Source of the DNA: Aurantiacibacter zhengii | GTDB lineage: Bacteria; Pseudomonadota; Alphaproteobacteria; Sphingomonadales; Sphingomonadaceae | Assembly: GCF_003584125.1 (NCBI RefSeq) | Contig: NZ_QXFL01000002.1 | Coordinates: 62,001-126,000, forward strand | Length of the DNA stretch: 64,000 bases | Direction: 5' to 3' | Shown: positions 56,228 to 64,000 of the stretch, one piece after another | Numbering within the stretch: position 1 is the first letter of the stretch | How the letters are laid out: every line of letters starts with the position of its first letter | The notes under the pieces: generated by a model | What the model was told of the DNA's origin: nothing | The model's input: the letters and a program-made list of their open reading frames with translations, nothing else | Databases searched by the model: none | Program-made: the position numbers and the translations under genes

Positions 56228-56920
56228 TTATTCGCCGATGATCCATTCTGCCGCAGCATCGGCATGAATGCCGGTGCAATCGTAGACGGGCAGGATATTG
56301 GCGTCCACGTCCACCACAAGCTGCAATTCCGTGCAGGCAAGGATAACCGCCTGCGCGCCGTCCTTCTGAAGGTTGGTGAACATGGATCGCAGGGACCTTT
56401 GGGCATCCTTCGTGGCCTTGCCCAGCATCAGCTCTTCGTAAATGATGCGGTCCAGTTCATCGACATATCCCATGTCGGGCGGCAGCAGGTCCACTCCGTG
56501 CGATACCAGGCGACGGCGATAGAAGCTCTCGGTCATCACGTTGCGTGTGCCGATCAGCGCGGCGCGCTCGATGCCGTCGGCCTTCATCTTTTCGCCCACG
56601 CATTCCGCGATGTGCAGGATCGGCGTCGCCACGCGGGCTTCCACATCGCGATACACCTTGTGCATGGAATTGGCGCCGATCACGATCATTTCCGCGCCGG
56701 CATCGGCCAGGCGCTGCGCGCTGTCGGCGATGACGTTGGTTGCGTTTTCCCAGTCTTCCTTGCTCTGGGCACGATAGACACGCGAGAAATCCAGGCTCTC
56801 TATCAGCATCGGGGCGGACGCAGTCGCGCCCACCTGCCGCTGTACGATGCGATTGATGCGTTCGTAATAGGTGCGGGTCGAAACCCAGCTCATGCCGCCA
56901 ATTAGGCCAAGTTTGCGCAA
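56228..56920 (-). CDS. Asp/Glu/hydantoin racemase family protein (atypical active site)
   Basis: 230 residues, YgeA branch. LIGGMSWVSTRTYYERIN is the classical N-terminal motif. The second catalytic Cys (Cys196 in LACTEL) is present, but position 83 has Ala (GANSMHK) where the family has Cys or Thr. Could be inactive or use a single base. Preceded by a possible EcfG-like promoter on the minus strand. Confidence 0.83.
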   Translation of the reverse strand: MRKLGLIGGMSWVSTRTYYERINRIVQRQVGATASAPMLIESLDFSRVYRAQSKEDWENATNVIADSAQRLADAGAEMIVIGANSMHKVYRDVEARVATPILHIAECVGEKMKADGIERAALIGTRNVMTESFYRRRLVSHGVDLLPPDMGYVDELDRIIYEELMLGKATKDAQRSLRSMFTNLQKDGAQAVILACTELQLVVDVDANILPVYDCTGIHADAAAEWIIGE

Positions 56921-56977
56921 GATCAGTTGCCCCCAATGTGTGCAAGGCGCGGTCGTGCCAACCTGCGCCGTCCCCGG

Positions 56978-57003
56978 AACGAGCCACTGTCATGACTTGT
57001 TCC
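56978..57003 (-). promoter_or_regulatory. EcfG-like promoter candidate for the racemase homologue (also palindromic)
   Basis: On the minus strand GGAAC (57003-56999), 17 bases, CGTT (56981-56978). The site is also an inverted repeat GGAAC...GTTCC, so it could be an operator. Gap to the start codon is 57 bases. Confidence 0.4.
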
Positions 57004-57027
57004 GGGTGACGGTCAGGTTAACGCCCC

Positions 57028-58179
57028 TCAGCGCCTGCCGATCGGGTCCGGCTGATTGTCGCGGTCGTTCCCGGCATAGCCGTCTACCCGCAGCGTTCCG
57101 CCGGTAGCCAGCAGCACGCCCGCAGCGTGCGGCGCGGCCATGGAGGTTCCGCTGATGGTGTTGTAACCGCCGTCTTTCCAGGTCGATGGAATTCCGGCAC
57201 CCGGCTCTGCCCAGTCGACGGGCGCACCGTAGTTCGACCAGCTGGTAAGGTTGTCGTTCTGATCGATCGCGCTGATCGTGTAGACCCGGCTGCCGCTGGC
57301 GCTGGCGGGCGAGTAATTCGCCGAATTCGCGCCATCGTTGCCAGCGGCGACGACCATGTGCACGCCCCTTGCCGCTGCTGCCTCTACCGCGGCGTTCAGG
57401 GCCGCGTTGGCTCCGCCGCCAAGGCTCATGTTGGCGACATCGCCGTTCCCGGCAGCACCGGCAACGTAATCGACGCCCGCGATGATGTCGGAATACGAAC
57501 CGCTACCGCGCCGGTCCAGAACCCTCACGGCCACCACAGGAGCACCTGCGGCCACGCCGATCACACCGATGCTGTTGTTCTTCGCGGCAATGGTGCCCGC
57601 CACGTGCGTGCCGTGGCCGTTCTCGTCATCGGCACCCCTGCGGCTGCCGGTGAAATCACGGCTGCGCCCCGTGTCCACATTCAGATCCGGGTGATCGAGG
57701 TCGATCCCGCTGTCGAGCACCCATGCCCGGCGTGTCAGGCTGGAGGCGTCCACCGCGCCGCCTACGCGGGTGATACCCCAGGGTGTCTGCTGCCCGCTGC
57801 CACTCCCGCCATCACTGCCGCCCCCGCCGGGGCCACGGCCCGGAGGCGGGGCAAGGCTGACGACCTCGTCCTGCACGCAGAAGGAGATGTGCGGATTTGC
57901 GCGTTCCATGTTGGCGATGCCGCGCGCCGATGCGCGCAGGGCAAAACCGTGGATCGAGTTCTGGTAGGTATGCAGCACCTGGCCGCCCTGGGCATTGGCC
58001 GCGCGGTTGGCAGCGGCAGTCACCTGCCCGCGGCGCACGACGTTCGCATTGAACACGCAGATATATTGCCCGGCGATAGGCCCGTCTGCCTGCGCCGCGC
58101 CGCGTTGCGCACTCGCCGGCGCACCCATGGCGACAGCGGCTGCCACACTGGCCAGCGCCAGCGTCTTCACGAATTTCAT
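57028..58179 (-). CDS. Secreted subtilisin-like serine protease (S8)
   Basis: 383 residues. Signal peptide ending at PASAQRG, a propeptide of about 90 residues (QYICVFNANVVRRG ... GFALRASARGIANME is I9-like), a Gly/Ser linker (GRGPGGGGSDGGSGSG), then the catalytic domain: Asp in VLDSGIDLDHPDL, His in NGHGTHVAGT, Asn in VVAAGNDG and Ser in SGTSMAAPHAAG. ATG at 58179. No C-terminal secretion domain. A near-consensus TTGACA -35 lies upstream. Confidence 0.92.
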   Translation of the reverse strand: MKFVKTLALASVAAAVAMGAPASAQRGAAQADGPIAGQYICVFNANVVRRGQVTAAANRAANAQGGQVLHTYQNSIHGFALRASARGIANMERANPHISFCVQDEVVSLAPPPGRGPGGGGSDGGSGSGQQTPWGITRVGGAVDASSLTRRAWVLDSGIDLDHPDLNVDTGRSRDFTGSRRGADDENGHGTHVAGTIAAKNNSIGVIGVAAGAPVVAVRVLDRRGSGSYSDIIAGVDYVAGAAGNGDVANMSLGGGANAALNAAVEAAAARGVHMVVAAGNDGANSANYSPASASGSRVYTISAIDQNDNLTSWSNYGAPVDWAEPGAGIPSTWKDGGYNTISGTSMAAPHAAGVLLATGGTLRVDGYAGNDRDNQPDPIGRR

Positions 58180-58221
58180 AAGTCCCACTCCACATCCAAA
58201 GCGACCCCGATCGGGTTCGGG

Positions 58222-58250
58222 TATCATGTCGCACGGATTTGGGGTGTCAA
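58222..58250 (-). promoter_or_regulatory. Possible housekeeping promoter of the subtilase
   Basis: Minus strand TTGACA (58250-58245), 17-base spacer, ATGATA (58227-58222). The -35 is perfect but the -10 is poor, so the call is weak. Confidence 0.3.
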
Positions 58251-58331
58251 ATCAACTAGTCGCGAAATCCACTCGTTTCGAACGCACCAGTCGAGGAAAC
58301 TGGTTAATCGCGAAAGGATTGGGGCTCTTCC

Positions 58332-59789
58332 TCAATCCATTGCCTTCACGATTTCCTCGACCATCTTCTTCGCGTCGGACAGCAGCATCATCGTCTGGTC
58401 CATGTAGAACACGTCGTTGTCGACGCCTGCGTAGCCGACGCCGCCCATGCTACGCTTGATGAAGAAGACCTGCTTGGCCTTGTCCACGTCGAACACGGGC
58501 ATGCCGTAGATGGGGCTGGACTTGTCGGTCTTCGCCGCCGGATTCACCACGTCATTCGCGCCGATGATGAAGGCTACGTCCGCCTGCGCGAACTCGGAGT
58601 TGATGTCCTCCAGCTCGAACACCTTGTCGTATTCCACGCTGGCTTCGGCCAGCAGCACGTTCATGTGCCCCGGCATGCGCCCTGCCACGGGGTGGATGGC
58701 GTACTTCACCTCCACGCCCTTGGCTTCCAGCACATCGGCCATTTCGCGAAGGGCGTGCTGCGCCTGCGCCACGGCCATGCCATATCCGGGAATGATGATG
58801 ACCCTTTCCGCCTGTTCCAGCATGTAGGCCGCATCCGCCGCGCTCCCCTGCTTGTAGGGGCGCTGCTCGCGCGGCTCGCCCTTGCCCCCGCCGCTGTCAT
58901 CGGCGCCAAAGCCGCCCGCGATCACGGAGATGAAGCTGCGGTTCATGGCGCGGCACATGATGTAGGACAGGATCGCGCCGGACGAACCGACCAGCGCGCC
59001 GGTGATGATCATCGCCGTGTTGCCCAGCGTGAAGCCCATCGCGGCTGCCGCCCAGCCGGAATATGAGTTCAGCATGGAAACCACGACCGGCATGTCCGCG
59101 CCGCCGATGGGGATGATCAGCAGGAAGCCGATGACGAAGGCGAGCACCGTCACCGCCACGATCAGCGGCATGGTGTCGCCGGGCCCTGCAAGGGCGAACA
59201 GCGCGGTCAGCACGATGATCGCGCCCAGCACGCCCAGGTTGATGACGTGACGACCGGGCAGCATGATAGGCGATCCGCTCATCTTGCCCGACAGTTTGGC
59301 AAAGGCGATCACGGAACCCGAAAAGGTGATGGCACCGATAGCGATGCCGAGGCCCATCTCGATCTTGCTCACCGCGCCGATGCTGCCATCGCCGGTCAGC
59401 AATCCGAAAGCACCCGGATTGAGGTAGGCCGCCCAGCCAACCAGCACGGCGGCAAGGCCCACCAGCGAGTGAAAGCCCGCCACAAGTTCAGGCATCGCGG
59501 TCATGGCGATCTTGCGGGCGATGGTGACGCCGATGATACCACCCAGGAAAATGGCAATGCCGATTTCCACGATGTTGGCGATGTCGTGCGTCACCAGCGT
59601 GGTAATGACGGCAATCGCCATGCCGATCATGCCGTTGCGATTGCCCGCGCGGCTGGTTGCCGGGCTGGAAAGCCCGCGCAGCGCCAGAATGAAGAACACG
59701 CCTGCAATGAGGTACGCGAGCATCGCCCAGGCCGGGGTGCCGCCGCCGTGCGCTGCGGCATCGGCCGCGGGAGCGAGGAAGGACATCAT
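58332..59789 (-). CDS. pntB: NAD(P) transhydrogenase subunit beta
   Basis: 485 residues. Nine to ten membrane helices (proton channel) followed by the NADP-binding domain III: GYGMAVAQAQHALREM and GANDVVNPAAKTDKSSPIYGMP, with FIKRSMGGVGYAGVDN near the end. ATG at 59789 preferred to the GTG at 59795, since AAGGA is nine bases before it. Couples proton flow to NADPH formation. Confidence 0.96.
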   Translation of the reverse strand: MMSFLAPAADAAAHGGGTPAWAMLAYLIAGVFFILALRGLSSPATSRAGNRNGMIGMAIAVITTLVTHDIANIVEIGIAIFLGGIIGVTIARKIAMTAMPELVAGFHSLVGLAAVLVGWAAYLNPGAFGLLTGDGSIGAVSKIEMGLGIAIGAITFSGSVIAFAKLSGKMSGSPIMLPGRHVINLGVLGAIIVLTALFALAGPGDTMPLIVAVTVLAFVIGFLLIIPIGGADMPVVVSMLNSYSGWAAAAMGFTLGNTAMIITGALVGSSGAILSYIMCRAMNRSFISVIAGGFGADDSGGGKGEPREQRPYKQGSAADAAYMLEQAERVIIIPGYGMAVAQAQHALREMADVLEAKGVEVKYAIHPVAGRMPGHMNVLLAEASVEYDKVFELEDINSEFAQADVAFIIGANDVVNPAAKTDKSSPIYGMPVFDVDKAKQVFFIKRSMGGVGYAGVDNDVFYMDQTMMLLSDAKKMVEEIVKAMD

Positions 59790-59791
59790 GC

Positions 59792-60073
59792 TCACTTATC
59801 CTTCTTCTTGTACATCGCGAGCATCCGCTCGGTAACGGCGAAGCCGCCGAAGATATTCACGCTGGCCAGCACCACGGCCGCCAGCCCCAGCCACTTGGCC
59901 ACATCGCTTCCCGCTTCCGCCGCAGCTATCAGACCGCCCACGATAATCACCGAGGAAATCGCGTTGGTCACCGCCATGAGCGGCGTGTGCAAAGCGGGGG
60001 TAACCGACCAGACCACGTAATAGCCGACGAAACACGCCAGCACGAAGATCGAGAGGATTGATATGAAGTCCAT
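59792..60073 (-). CDS. pntAB: NAD(P) transhydrogenase subunit alpha, membrane part
   Basis: 93 residues, three helices: ILSIFVLACFVGYYVVWSVTPALHTPLMAVTNAISS (two parts) and GLAAVVLASVNIFGGFAVTERML are the PntA domain II signatures. The split of PntA into two proteins is usual in alphaproteobacteria. Its stop overlaps a GTG upstream of pntB. Confidence 0.95.
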   Translation of the reverse strand: MDFISILSIFVLACFVGYYVVWSVTPALHTPLMAVTNAISSVIIVGGLIAAAEAGSDVAKWLGLAAVVLASVNIFGGFAVTERMLAMYKKKDK

Positions 60074-60075
60074 TA

Positions 60076-60204
60076 TCAGGCGCCCCCTTCAGCGCTCTCG
60101 GTAGCAGTCATCCACCGGCCAAGGTTCTTACCGCCAAGATAGGCGACAATCGCGACCAGAATCAGCACGATGACGAACACCACCACGATGCCCTTCCCCT
60201 TCAC
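60076..60204 (-). CDS. 42-residue membrane microprotein inside the pnt operon
   Basis: A short frame from a GTG that overlaps the pntAA stop codon (GTGA) and stops two bases before the pntAB ATG. Translation: a basic start (MKGKG), one hydrophobic helix (IVVVFVIVLILVAIVAYL), GGKNLGRW and an acidic C-terminus (ATESAEGGA). The tight fit to both neighbours and protein-like design make it credible. Predicted single-pass inner membrane protein. No family assignment. Confidence 0.72.
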   Translation of the reverse strand: MKGKGIVVVFVIVLILVAIVAYLGGKNLGRWMTATESAEGGA

Positions 60205-61319
60205 GACGCTTCGCTTAGTCGCGGGTTCACTACCTCGCCGCCCCTGGTGAGCCGGATGGCATTGCCGATCTCTTCATCGAGGACCGGCTTGTTCGCTTCC
60301 TTGTCCCAGAAAGCGTTGAGGAAATTGAACAGGTTGCGGCTGAACAGCGCGCTGGAATCCGCGGGCAGGTGCGCGGGCGTGTTGGAAAAGCCCATGATTG
60401 TCACGCCGTGCTTCTCGACCAGCTGGTCGGGCACGGAACCTTCCACGTTGCCGCCCTGCGCCACGGCAAGATCGAAGATCACGCTGCCCTGCTTCATGCT
60501 GGCGATCTGCGCATCGCTGACCAGCCGGGGCGCAGCCCGTCCGGGAATAAGCGCGGTGGTGATGACGATGTCCTGCTTGGCAATGTGGTTTGTCACCATT
60601 TCCGCCTGAGCTGCCTTCTGCTCATCGGTCAGCTCGGCCGCGTAGCCGCCCTCGCCCGATGCTTCGAGGCCTTCGGCGAACACCGGCTTGCCGCCAAGGC
60701 TCTTGATCTGCTCTGCGGTTTCGGGGCGCACGTCGGTCGCGGAAACCTGCGCGCCCAGGCGCTTCGCCGTGGCGATGGCCTGCAGGCCGGCAACGCCAAC
60801 GCCCATTACGAACACCTTGGCAGCCGAAACCGTGCCGGCTGCCGTCATCATCATCGGGAACGCGCGGCCATATTGGTCCGCCGCCGCGATCACCGCCTTG
60901 TATCCAGCAAGATTGGACTGGCTAGAGAGCACGTCCATGCTCTGCGCACGGGTGATGCGCGGCATGAATTCCAGCGACAGCGCCTCGAAGCCAGCCTTCG
61001 CATAAGCATCTACGCGCTCGCGCTGGCCGAAGGGGTCGAATGTCGCTGCCACCCAGGCACCCGGCTTCGCGCCGGAGAGCGCGGCGACATCAGGCGCCTG
61101 TACGCCCATCACCATGTCGGCATCGGCGACCACCTTGGCCACCGGACCGACCTCGGCTCCCGCCTCGGCATAAGCGGCGTCGGAGATAGATGCGGCTTCG
61201 CCAGCGCCCTCCTCCACTGCCAGGCTCGCACCCAGGGCAGCGAGCTTCTTGACCGTTTCGGGCGTGGCAGCGACGCGGGTCTCACCCGCAGCGCGCTCTT
61301 TCAGAACCGCAATTTTCAT
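60201..61319 (-). CDS. pntAA: NAD(P) transhydrogenase subunit alpha, NAD-binding part
   Basis: 372 residues. N-terminal MKIAVLKERAAGETRVAATPETVKKLAALG (read as two parts) and the NAD-binding GVGVAGLQAIATAKRLGA are PntA/alanine dehydrogenase features. Binds NAD(H) and supplies hydride to PntB domain III. First of the three pnt genes, followed by the microprotein. Confidence 0.96.
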   Translation of the reverse strand: MKIAVLKERAAGETRVAATPETVKKLAALGASLAVEEGAGEAASISDAAYAEAGAEVGPVAKVVADADMVMGVQAPDVAALSGAKPGAWVAATFDPFGQRERVDAYAKAGFEALSLEFMPRITRAQSMDVLSSQSNLAGYKAVIAAADQYGRAFPMMMTAAGTVSAAKVFVMGVGVAGLQAIATAKRLGAQVSATDVRPETAEQIKSLGGKPVFAEGLEASGEGGYAAELTDEQKAAQAEMVTNHIAKQDIVITTALIPGRAAPRLVSDAQIASMKQGSVIFDLAVAQGGNVEGSVPDQLVEKHGVTIMGFSNTPAHLPADSSALFSRNLFNFLNAFWDKEANKPVLDEEIGNAIRLTRGGEVVNPRLSEAS

Positions 61320-61335
61320 CCCCCCGCGCTGTGCC

Positions 61336-61458
61336 TCAGGCGATCAGGATGATGACGATAAGAGCGATGACGCTGATCAGCGGCACCGACCACTTGAGGG
61401 TGCCGATAAAGCTTTCGTAAGTGCCCTTGGCCGCCTTCATGTCGTGCGGGTTGCTCAT
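61336..61458 (-). CDS. aa3-type cytochrome c oxidase subunit IV-like protein (40 aa)
   Basis: 40 residues: MSNPHDMKAAKGTYESFIGTLKW, then one helix (SVPLISVIALIVIILIA). This matches the small COX4_pro_2 family. A ribosome binding site GGGAAGG is seven bases upstream. It lies 16 bp before pntAA, so the two are probably co-transcribed although oxidase core genes are elsewhere. Confidence 0.78.
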   Translation of the reverse strand: MSNPHDMKAAKGTYESFIGTLKWSVPLISVIALIVIILIA

Positions 61459-61626
61459 TGTATGCCTTCCCTGTGGGGTTTGAACTGTTGCCCGATGTCC
61501 TATCGCCGGTTTCCCGCCCGCTCAAGAGCACAAAGCGAAAGAACGGCCTTAATCGCCTCTTTACCCCGCACTGCTAGGCCCGTCGTTCGACAACCGGCGA
61601 GCGCCGGGGCCAGGGATAAGTTGCGC

Positions 61627-63051
61627 ATGGTAGAGCCTGAACAGCGGCTGCTGATGCTTATTGAAAACGATCCGGCACAAAGCCGGCTGATCGGCGCGCT
61701 GGCGGGCCGTGAAGGCTGGCGCGTGCTGAGCGTGGACGATAGCGAGAAAGCCATAGCCACGCTGGGCACCCGCCAGGGTATGCAGCTTTCCGCTATTATC
61801 CTCGACCAAGGCGTGCCAGGCGATCGCGCCTGCGAACTGATCGCCGAACTGAAAGAGCGCCGCCCAGCCCTGCCCATCGTGATGCTGACGTCCAGCACCA
61901 GCCCGCAACTGGCCGTAGAGGCAATGCGTGCAGGCGTGACCGATTACCTCGTAAGGCCTGTCTCGCCCGACCGGCTGATGCAGGCCCTGCGCAATTCCAC
62001 CACCCGCGAGGCACCCGGCGACGAACTCATCCCGCTGTCGGAAAAGATGACCTCGCAGCTCGATTTCGACACGATGGTCGGCACCGCGCCCGCCTTCCGC
62101 GATGCGCTGGCCAAGGCTGCCAAGGCGGCGCGCGGTCACGGCAATGTCCTGATCGAAGGCGAAAGCGGCACCGGCAAGGAAATGCTGGTGCGCGCGATGC
62201 ATGCAGCCAGCCCGCGCGCGAAGACCAGTTTCCGCATGATCAACATCGCAGGCGTTTCGGCAAACAGCCTCGAATCGCAGCTGTTCGGACATGAAAAGGG
62301 CGCTTTCGCGGGGGCTTTCGACCAGCAGGTGGGCGCATTCCAGCAATGCGATGGCGGCACTCTTGTGCTGGACGAGATCGACCGGCTCTCGCTGGAGGTG
62401 CAGGACAGGCTCGTGAGCGTGCTGGAATCCGGCAGCGTCAGACCGCTGGGCGCGCAGTACGGTTTCAAGGTTGACGTGCGTGTAATCGCGGCCAGCAATC
62501 TTCCGCTTGCCGACCTGGTGGCGGCCGGCCATTTCCGGGGTGAATTGCTGGAATACCTCGCGCGAACCTACATCGAACTGCCGCCCCTGCGAGAGCGCGA
62601 CCGCGATATCGGCGCGCTGGCGCGATATTTCCTCCACCAGATCGGCCAGCAGCCGGGTTTACGCCCGCTCGGTATCACCGGCGATGCGCTGCGCCTGCTG
62701 GGCGCATTCGAATGGCCAGGCAACGTGCGACAGTTGCAGGCGGTACTGTTCCGCGCGGCGGTGTTCTGCGATGGCGACGCGCTGACCGCGGACGACTTTC
62801 CGCAACTGCGCGAGATCATCGGCGAGACCGAACAGCCCGTGCGCAACGGCCCGATCCGTGAGAGCGCCGGGGTGCAGCTTTATACCGGCGACGGCAACCT
62901 GCGCCCGCTGGAGGATATAGAGGCCGATGTCATACGTCTCGCCATCGGTCATTACCGTGGCCGCATGACGGAAGTCGCGCGGCGTCTGGGTATCGGCCGC
63001 TCCACACTCTATCGCAAACTGAGCGATCTGGGGATCGACAACGCCGCTTAG
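61627..63051 (+). CDS. NtrC-like response regulator with altered receiver and sigma-54 motifs
   Basis: 474 residues. Receiver domain 1-125: phosphoacceptor Asp in IILDQGVPG is kept, but the usual acidic pair is IEND and the conserved Lys is Arg (YLVRPVS). AAA+ domain: ESGTGKE (Walker A), TLVLDEIDRL (Walker B), but the sigma-54-contacting loop GAFTGA is GAFAGA. The C-terminal Fis-like HTH (RMTEVARRLGIGRSTLYRKL) is normal. No sensor kinase is adjacent. It could be a repressor, a sigma-70 activator, or a phosphorylation-independent regulator. Confidence 0.87.
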   Translation: MVEPEQRLLMLIENDPAQSRLIGALAGREGWRVLSVDDSEKAIATLGTRQGMQLSAIILDQGVPGDRACELIAELKERRPALPIVMLTSSTSPQLAVEAMRAGVTDYLVRPVSPDRLMQALRNSTTREAPGDELIPLSEKMTSQLDFDTMVGTAPAFRDALAKAAKAARGHGNVLIEGESGTGKEMLVRAMHAASPRAKTSFRMINIAGVSANSLESQLFGHEKGAFAGAFDQQVGAFQQCDGGTLVLDEIDRLSLEVQDRLVSVLESGSVRPLGAQYGFKVDVRVIAASNLPLADLVAAGHFRGELLEYLARTYIELPPLRERDRDIGALARYFLHQIGQQPGLRPLGITGDALRLLGAFEWPGNVRQLQAVLFRAAVFCDGDALTADDFPQLREIIGETEQPVRNGPIRESAGVQLYTGDGNLRPLEDIEADVIRLAIGHYRGRMTEVARRLGIGRSTLYRKLSDLGIDNAA

Positions 63052-63115
63052 GCGAACATTGTCGAAACCCGCAGATTTCTGCGGAACTACCGCGCTACTG
63101 GGGCGCTTCCCCAGT

Positions 63116-63739
63116 ATGCTCGACTTTCGATCCGCAATCGCCCTCGCGGCAATGGGACTGGCCCTCGGTTCCTGCGGCGACGGGGGGCCGACCGCCAGCG
63201 AGCCCGAACCTCTGGTTACGAACCACAAGTCCGACACCGGTCTGCAGGAGGCCGACCTTGGGCCCCTTACTTACCAGTTCGATCCGACCACGTTGACCGC
63301 GGCCGATGTGGAGATCGCGATCCCGCCCGAATACGAGGCAAACCAGCTGGCCACGAAGCTTATCCCGCGCGAACGCGCCCGGCTGCTGGGGCAGATGGCC
63401 TGCACATACGGCCAGTCGGGCCAGACCAGCGAATGCAATGCCGCCCAGGAGATCGGGCTGGCCATCGCCTATCTGCCACGCCCGGTCGCCGAATATCGCC
63501 AGGCGTTCGAGAACGAGCGCCTCGATCGCGTCGAACTTGACGGGGTCGACGGGTTCTCCTTCACCGCGCAGGCCGAAGGTTCGGGCATGGAGTACCATTT
63601 CTTCGGGCTGGAGGACCGCACGATCCTCCTCGCCCGGCAATTCGACGGCTCAATCGCTCCCGGTGCCGAAGAGGCGATGGAAGATGTGATTCGCAGCCTT
63701 GCCAAGTCCCTCCACCGCCGAACCGACACCGCGGGCTGA
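63116..63739 (+). CDS. Lipoprotein of unknown function
   Basis: 207 residues from ATG 63116. Leader with lipobox LGSCGD (Cys near residue 20), then a domain with two Cys (QMACTYGQSG, TSECNA) and mixed alpha/beta content (GFSFTAQAEG, MEYHFFGLEDRTILLARQF). No known motif. Follows the NtrC-like gene by 64 bp. Confidence 0.65.
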   Translation: MLDFRSAIALAAMGLALGSCGDGGPTASEPEPLVTNHKSDTGLQEADLGPLTYQFDPTTLTAADVEIAIPPEYEANQLATKLIPRERARLLGQMACTYGQSGQTSECNAAQEIGLAIAYLPRPVAEYRQAFENERLDRVELDGVDGFSFTAQAEGSGMEYHFFGLEDRTILLARQFDGSIAPGAEEAMEDVIRSLAKSLHRRTDTAG

Positions 63740-63746
63740 GGCCTGC

Positions 63747-64000
63747 CTAATCCGCCAACATCGCGAAGTCGGTCAGCGCCGCATCGCGCAGCCCGCGCCA
63801 CACGTTGCGCGCCTGCACGGTCTCCGCGACGTCGTGAACACGCAGCAGCTGCACCCCTGCATCCATGCCCAGTTGCGCAATAGCCAATGATCCGCCCAGC
63901 CGCTTGTGCGCGGGCGCCTCGTTCGAGAGCGCGCCGATCATCCGCTTGCGGCTGGCCCCCAGTAGGAGCGGCTGACCCAGCGCGTGGAAGAGGGGGAGCG
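63747..64000 (-). CDS. folP: Dihydropteroate synthase, C-terminal part (cut by window end)
   Basis: About 84 codons visible. LLLGASRKRMIGAL contains the folP SRKR motif, followed by RVHDVAETVQARNVW (HDV). Converts dihydropterin pyrophosphate and p-aminobenzoate to dihydropteroate. The start lies beyond the window. Convergent with the lipoprotein gene. Confidence 0.88.
   Translation of the reverse strand, partial: LPLFHALGQPLLLGASRKRMIGALSNEAPAHKRLGGSLAIAQLGMDAGVQLLRVHDVAETVQARNVWRGLRDAALTDFAMLAD

Noticed and set aside
58286-58304. ACCAGT-N7-ACTGGT inverted repeat after pntB
   Set aside because: Perfect 6-bp arms but no T run on the minus strand; not called a terminator.

Overview
The window reads as a chromosomal segment of an alphaproteobacterium of the order Sphingomonadales, most likely family Erythrobacteraceae (Erythrobacter/Altererythrobacter/Qipengyuania group). 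This rests on a high-GC, densely packed gene set with many 4-bp ATGA/GTGA stop-start overlaps, a class I lysyl-tRNA synthetase, a three-part proton-translocating transhydrogenase (pntAA/pntAB/pntB) next to a tiny cytochrome-oxidase-subunit-IV-like protein, an F1-only ATP synthase operon, the order rpmF-plsX-fabH-ihfA-merR, a LOV-domain histidine kinase of the Erythrobacter EL346 type, and EcfG-type (GGAAC-N16/17-CGTT) promoter candidates. I see no rRNA, tRNA, CRISPR array, insertion sequence or prophage. No gene-free stretch exceeds about 250 bp.

Layout. 1-6 kb: end of an RcnB-like Arg-rich protein, cytochrome b561, a prolyl-4-hydroxylase-like oxygenase, LysRS-I, an MscS channel and a proline-rich envelope protein. 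6-9.4 kb: DinG/XPD-type helicase (possible LexA box) and SixA phosphatase. 9.4-12.5 kb (minus): rpmF-plsX-fabH-ihfA-merR operon joining ribosome, phospholipid/fatty-acid initiation and nucleoid functions. 12.6-18.1 kb: MAPEG, MBL hydrolase, GNAT, an S24 repressor facing a two-gene unit of small unknown proteins, hydroxyacid dehydrogenase and cysS. 18.1-23.5 kb: DUF2939, CobT-like VWA protein, DUF4197 Tat lipoprotein, priA. 23.5-32.1 kb: PhyH-like oxygenase, LOV histidine kinase with an EcfG-like promoter, a gluzincin/TPR protein, an iron-sulfur photolyase, Ada and a membrane-anchored trypsin-like protease; this is a light- and DNA-damage-flavoured neighbourhood. 32.1-37.6 kb: atpH-A-G-(lipoprotein)-D-C, with an unexpected lipoprotein gene inside and a short epsilon subunit, followed by a FAM173-like methyltransferase. 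38.5-49.8 kb: surface glycan locus (two GT-C mannosyltransferase-like proteins, polyprenol GT2, WecE-type aminotransferase, hexapeptide acyltransferase, an unrecognised protein, Wzx flippase, GT2, GT4). 50-53 kb: orphan cpaF, DMT permease and two tandem entericidins. 53-56 kb (minus): dGTPase, NAD(P)-binding protein, ABA4-like membrane protein and DUF938 methyltransferase. 56-58 kb: Asp/Glu racemase homologue lacking one catalytic residue and a subtilase. 58.3-61.5 kb: pnt operon with a previously un-called 42-residue membrane microprotein. 61.6-64 kb: NtrC-like regulator with degenerate key motifs, a lipoprotein, and the C-terminal end of dihydropteroate synthase.

Most of the window is ordinary housekeeping. 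The items most worth following are the pnt microprotein, the lipoprotein embedded in the atp operon together with the FAM173-like methyltransferase just after it, the EcfG-like promoter in front of the LOV kinase, the S24/small-HTH divergent locus with a clear inverted-repeat operator, the aberrant NtrC-like regulator, and the unrecognised glycan-locus protein at 45.6 kb. All assignments were made by eye from translated sequence and remembered family motifs; no database search was possible.
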